Source: an uncultured Muribaculaceae bacterium (GTDB lineage: Bacteria > Bacteroidota > Bacteroidia > Bacteroidales > Muribaculaceae). From it: a DNA stretch of 28,064 bases. Location of the stretch: contig CAJTZQ010000047.1 of NCBI GenBank assembly GCA_910583795.1, forward strand, positions 1 through 28,064, in the 5' to 3' direction. Made by a program: the position numbers and the translations under genes. This document shows, piece after piece, positions 25,136 to 28,064 of the stretch (positions are counted from its first letter, which is position 1; each line of letters begins with the position of its first letter). The notes beneath the pieces are model-generated. The model was given only the letters and a program-made list of their open reading frames with translations. It did no database searches and had not been told where the DNA came from.

Positions 25136-25789
25136 ATGGGAAATTTAGGTAACATAAAGTATATCGCTACCGCTCTCATGCTTTCGGGAGCGGCGGCTGT
25201 CTGTGCCCAGTCGAAACCTGCCGACATTTCATCTCTGCCGCTTACCCCTGAAGTGAAAGTAAAAGCAGTGAAAGGTTATTACCGCTTTGTGGATGAATAT
25301 GGCGACACGGTGCGCATGACGGTGCTACGCGACATATATATATATCCTCCAATGAAATTCAAGAACAAGAAACAGGAAGAATTTTATTGGAGAACCGTAC
25401 GCGACGTGCGGAAGACTCTTCCATACGCGAAATTGGCGTTTTCCACACTTTGCGAGACTTATGAGTATATCCAGACAATACCCGACAAAAAACAACGCGA
25501 AAAGCACCTTAAACGGCTTGAGAAAGATATCTTCGAACAATATAAGCCAGTCGTAAAATCAATGACCAAAAGGCAGGGTAAAGTATTGTTGAAACTTATC
25601 AATCGCGAGACCGACCAAAGCTCTTTCAATATCGTGAAAGCGTTTCTCGGCTCATTCCGCGCCGGCTTCTGGCAGACGTTCGGTCGCTTCTTCGGTATGA
25701 ACATGAAAGCCGGGTTCAATCCCGAAAAGAATGACGAAGATGCGATCATCGACCGCATAGCCACCCTCATAGAGCAAGGAGCGCTTTGA
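25136..25789 (+). CDS. DUF4294 family exported protein
   Basis: The 217-residue protein has a signal peptide (MGNLGNIKYIATALMLSGAA, cleaved after CAQ). The strongly conserved-looking core includes VLRDIYIYPPMKFKNKKQEE, FYWRTVRDVRKTLPYAKLA and a basic KQREKHLKRLEKDIF helix. This matches the DUF4294 family of Bacteroidota, whose function is unknown. It is the last gene of the dapB-lepB-wbqC run and is closed by a bidirectional terminator. A periplasmic or envelope role is inferred from the signal peptide only. Confidence 0.8.
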   Translation: MGNLGNIKYIATALMLSGAAAVCAQSKPADISSLPLTPEVKVKAVKGYYRFVDEYGDTVRMTVLRDIYIYPPMKFKNKKQEEFYWRTVRDVRKTLPYAKLAFSTLCETYEYIQTIPDKKQREKHLKRLEKDIFEQYKPVVKSMTKRQGKVLLKLINRETDQSSFNIVKAFLGSFRAGFWQTFGRFFGMNMKAGFNPEKNDEDAIIDRIATLIEQGAL

Positions 25790-25798
25790 GAAATCTTT

Positions 25799-26026
25799 AA
25801 TCAATTAGCAATCTTAGAGCAATTAGTAATGAGTAATTAGTAATTAGTAATTTTATAAGATTTATAAGTCTTATAAGTCTTATAAGATTTATAATAACTG
25901 TCAGGCAATAAAAAAATGCTTCCGGAATCCGGAAGCATTTTTTTATTGCCTGCAACTTCGCAATCTCCTTTAATTACTAATTAATAATTACTAATTAATT
26001 AAAGATTGCTAATTGCTCTAAGATTG
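25799..26026. repeat. nested inverted low-complexity repeats around a terminator
   Basis: AATTAGT-type heptads (25819-25855) and a block of 9-nt TTATAAGTC/TTATAAGAT units (25854-25894) precede the terminator. AATTACT/AATTAAT heptads (25970-25998) follow it. The outer ends share the inverted word CAATCTTAGAGCAATT (around 25808-25824 and 26008-26024), so the whole gap can fold as one large imperfect hairpin. Confidence 0.7.
25902..25952. terminator. bidirectional terminator, perfect 25-bp inverted repeat
   Basis: Arms 25902-25926 and 25928-25952 are perfectly complementary around a single central A. The GC-rich tip (TGCTTCCGGA) is followed by a T7 run on both strands. It serves the convergent DUF4294 and TPR lipoprotein genes. 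Confidence 0.92.
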
Positions 26027-26027
26027 A

Positions 26028-27710
26028 TCAAAGGCTGCTGAGGTTGAATTTTGCAAATTCAAGGTCGTTCTGAGCCTGCTTGAGCATGTTGCTGTCAAGG
26101 CTGATAGCTTTCTTAAGATTGCTTACAACTGCACTCTCGTTGTTAGTGCGTGCACCGACAACTGCTGCAAGATAGTAGGTGGTTGCATCAGGATTTGCCA
26201 CTGCTGAAAGTATAGACTGAGCTGCGCTGTAGTCTTTAGCAAGGATCTTGGCAAGGGCTGCGTTGTTGGTCTTTGCATTGCCGAATGCTGTGTTAGCCTT
26301 GGCAACTTCGCCCTGAGTGAGGTAGTATACACCGAGAGCGTCAGCTGTTTCGGGAACACCTGCAGCGGCACCGAGAAGTTCGTTAGCCTTGCTGTAGTTA
26401 CCGTTGAGGAGCTGAACGAGACCGAGGTTCATGTCAACTTCCTTGGAAGTGGGATCGAGCTTCTTAGCTTTCTCGAATGCACTCTGGGCTGCTGCGTAGT
26501 CGCCAGCCTCATATTTGGTAAGACCGAGGTTGTTGAATGCACGGTAGCTGTTGGGATAGATCTGAGTAGCCTTCTGATAAACCTCCATCTTGCGGGTGTT
26601 GTCGTTGGTAAGAGTTGCGACATAGAGGATCTCGTCTTCTGTAAGCTTGGAAGGATCAGTGTTGAAGAGCTGGATCATCTCCTCGTCGCTCTTGCCGATC
26701 ACGTTGATAGAAGCCTGGATACGAGAATAACGGAGCTGAGGAAGGATCTGGTCAGCGAGCTCGTCGAATACGCTTGAAAGGTTGCGGATCTCTTTCTCTC
26801 TCTGCTCAGGATCCTTATACATCTTGAGGACGCTGAGGATAAGGTCTTTGTCCTGGATGTTGCTCTTGGAAACGAGTTCCTGGAAACCTTCCCAGTCTTC
26901 GGGAGTGAAAGAAGAAGTGAGTTCACCGAATTCAGTGATCTTGTCTTTCTTAAGCTGGTTCTCCATGAACTTGGTTGTGTTAGCCTCACGCTTTTCAGCA
27001 AGCTGAGTGTTGAAAGCGAGAGTACCGTCAGGAGAAGCGTAAGAATTGATGTTCACGCCTGCGATCTCTTGATTTGCTGCTGCGTTAGCCTCCTGAAGAC
27101 GCTTGTTGAGGTCAACATAATCAGCGGCAGTGATCTGGTTCTTGCGGATATTAGCCTGATTGATAAGGAAGCGGATATCAGCGTTGTATTTCTCGTTGAT
27201 CACTCTCTGGAACTTATCCTTGGCGATAGCGGGAGTTACAGTAGCTGCAGAAGCGAGAGTGGAAGTTGCGATAATGCCTTCGCCAACCTTTACACGGGGA
27301 AGACCATAGAGCTTACCGTTCTGGTCAACCTGGAAGTCGAGATAAAGATTAGACTCCGCCATCTCAGGCTTATACTCAGTGTTGAATGGGATCTGCACTG
27401 TGCCGCCGTTGTTGTAGCTTACCACCTGGCCGTTGGCACGTACATTCTCGCCCTGAATAGTTACGGGTGTACCCTGAACAGTACCTCCTGCAAATTCAAG
27501 CACGGGAGTAGCTGTCACCTTTGCATTCTTTACCATGAATTTGGCAGGGATGTTGCCGGTGATCGTGGCAGGCACGTTCTGACCCACAGTCTCCAAAGGA
27601 GTAGGAGTTGTGTTAAAATAGTTGCTCTGGAACTCACCGAGCTTCTTGGAGCAGCTCGAAGTACCCAAAAGGGCAACGCCCAGAGCAAGATAAAGAACCT
27701 TGTTGTTCAT
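26028..27710 (-). CDS. TPR lipoprotein with OmpA-like segment
   Basis: The 560-residue protein has a lipoprotein signal (LLGTSSCSKK, Cys20). It then has a beta-rich N-terminal half. At about residues 218-250 comes an OmpA-C-like stretch (INSYASPDGTLAFNTQLAEK) of the type that contacts peptidoglycan. TPR repeats follow from about 380 (YRAFNNLGLTKYEAGDYAAA, then KEVDMNLGLVQLLNGNYSKA). Codon choice is narrow (many AAG, AAC, GGT and CTC-type codons), unlike its neighbours, which suggests a highly expressed protein. It is likely an abundant outer-membrane lipoprotein tethering envelope and cell wall. No exact match to a TAnnTTTG promoter is seen upstream. It stands alone on the minus strand. Confidence 0.82.
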   Translation of the reverse strand: MNNKVLYLALGVALLGTSSCSKKLGEFQSNYFNTTPTPLETVGQNVPATITGNIPAKFMVKNAKVTATPVLEFAGGTVQGTPVTIQGENVRANGQVVSYNNGGTVQIPFNTEYKPEMAESNLYLDFQVDQNGKLYGLPRVKVGEGIIATSTLASAATVTPAIAKDKFQRVINEKYNADIRFLINQANIRKNQITAADYVDLNKRLQEANAAANQEIAGVNINSYASPDGTLAFNTQLAEKREANTTKFMENQLKKDKITEFGELTSSFTPEDWEGFQELVSKSNIQDKDLILSVLKMYKDPEQREKEIRNLSSVFDELADQILPQLRYSRIQASINVIGKSDEEMIQLFNTDPSKLTEDEILYVATLTNDNTRKMEVYQKATQIYPNSYRAFNNLGLTKYEAGDYAAAQSAFEKAKKLDPTSKEVDMNLGLVQLLNGNYSKANELLGAAAGVPETADALGVYYLTQGEVAKANTAFGNAKTNNAALAKILAKDYSAAQSILSAVANPDATTYYLAAVVGARTNNESAVVSNLKKAISLDSNMLKQAQNDLEFAKFNLSSL

Positions 27711-28016
27711 AACTTGGATTGATATTAATGGTTAAATCTAACTTATTCAGACAATTACTGTTTTGTTAAAATTTCGGGGGCGAGGGAGGAAGAACCCTCG
27801 ATATTGCCTCATCTCACACAGACTTCGGAAATATCGTGTAAAGATAGCTAAAAAATGGGAGAGATTAGCTATTTTCTTCAAAAAAACGCGGTATTTCGAT
27901 AAAAATTTAAAAAATCTGAAAATTTTTATCGAATTATTTGCACAAGACAAAATAAGTGGCTAACTTTGCACTCGCAAAACGGGAGAGACACCAACCATCC
28001 CGCAAGCAAACATAAT
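27711..28016. other. divergent intergenic region, about 306 bp
   Basis: Short basic ORFs here occur on both strands and look spurious. Visible structures are a hairpin CGAGGG/CCCTCG (27781-27800), a perfect 14-bp inverted repeat (27895-27908 with 27920-27933) and the tRNA-Lys promoter. The region is AT-rich near 27880-27960. Confidence 0.6.
27937..27968 (+). promoter_or_regulatory. promoter of tRNA-Lys
   Basis: TTTG (27937-27940), a 20-nt spacer and TAACTTTG (27961-27968), the same exact consensus as the tRNA-Glu promoter. Confidence 0.85.
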
Positions 28017-28064
28017 GACTCCGTGGCTCAGTTGGTAGAGCAAATGACTCTTAATCATTGGGTC
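28017..28064 (+). tRNA. tRNA-Lys (anticodon CUU), cut by the window end
   Basis: Acceptor GACTCCG, D-arm GCTC/GAGC and anticodon stem AATGA/TCATT with loop CTCTTAA give anticodon CTT, reading AAG. The variable loop, T-arm and 3' end lie beyond the window. Confidence 0.92.

Noticed and set aside
27069..27722. 217-residue open frame antisense to the TPR lipoprotein
   Set aside because: The narrow codon use of the lipoprotein gene leaves the opposite strand free of stops; the translated frame shows no domain.
27747..27963. 66/67-residue basic ORFs on both strands before tRNA-Lys
   Set aside because: Both overlap the inverted repeat and promoter; composition is that of AT-rich random sequence.

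Overview
The window looks like chromosomal DNA of a Bacteroidota bacterium, order Bacteroidales; a Muribaculaceae-like gut lineage is my guess. Four signs support this. Several promoters fit the Bacteroidota pattern TTTG-N19/20-TAnnTTTG, leaders are A-rich without Shine-Dalgarno sites, families such as GLPGLI, PCMD, DUF4294, WbqC and OMP-barrel TonB receptors are present, and the gene runs rnpA-yidD-tatD and dapB-lepB-wbqC-DUF4294 appear. All family names come from reading the protein sequences, not from searches.

Layout. 1-2.7 kb: a possible end of an unknown CDS, a nucleoside kinase on the minus strand, then rpsT between two almost identical tRNA-Glu(UUC) genes, closed by a terminator. 2.7-8.4 kb: a 1015-residue exported TPR protein, an outer-membrane barrel protein and a conserved hypothetical protein, all plus strand. 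8.4-11.9 kb, minus strand: a GT2 glycosyltransferase, a MazG-like hydrolase, an LD-carboxypeptidase, a radical SAM protein and an orphan ribbon-helix-helix antitoxin-like protein. 12.0-19.3 kb, plus strand: the accessory block. 19.3-25.8 kb: housekeeping genes rnpA, yidD, tatD, a PCMD protein, dapB, lepB, wbqC and a DUF4294 gene. 26.0-28.0 kb: an abundant-looking TPR lipoprotein on the minus strand, then a tRNA-Lys(CUU) cut by the window end.

The most interesting region is 12.0-19.3 kb. It holds a six-bladed beta-propeller lipoprotein, a membrane-spanning TPR/coiled-coil/LuxR-like HTH regulator, an untracked 40-residue Pro/Gly-rich peptide gene, a GLPGLI protein and its TonB-dependent receptor-like partner. 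The peptide gene has its own -7 box, terminator and three direct repeats of AACGGAGA spaced by near-whole helical turns. I read this as a candidate peptide-sensing or peptide-handling envelope system, in which the HTH protein acts on the repeats. That is inference.

A second theme is intergenic structure. Many gaps carry 7-nt-periodic low-complexity arrays. Two of them, 14 kb apart and on opposite strands, share the same architecture: 11 heptads in the same register ending exactly at the start codon (ldcA and wbqC). A separate 34-bp repeat (33/34 identical, inverted) lies just before two unrelated genes and brackets part of the accessory block.
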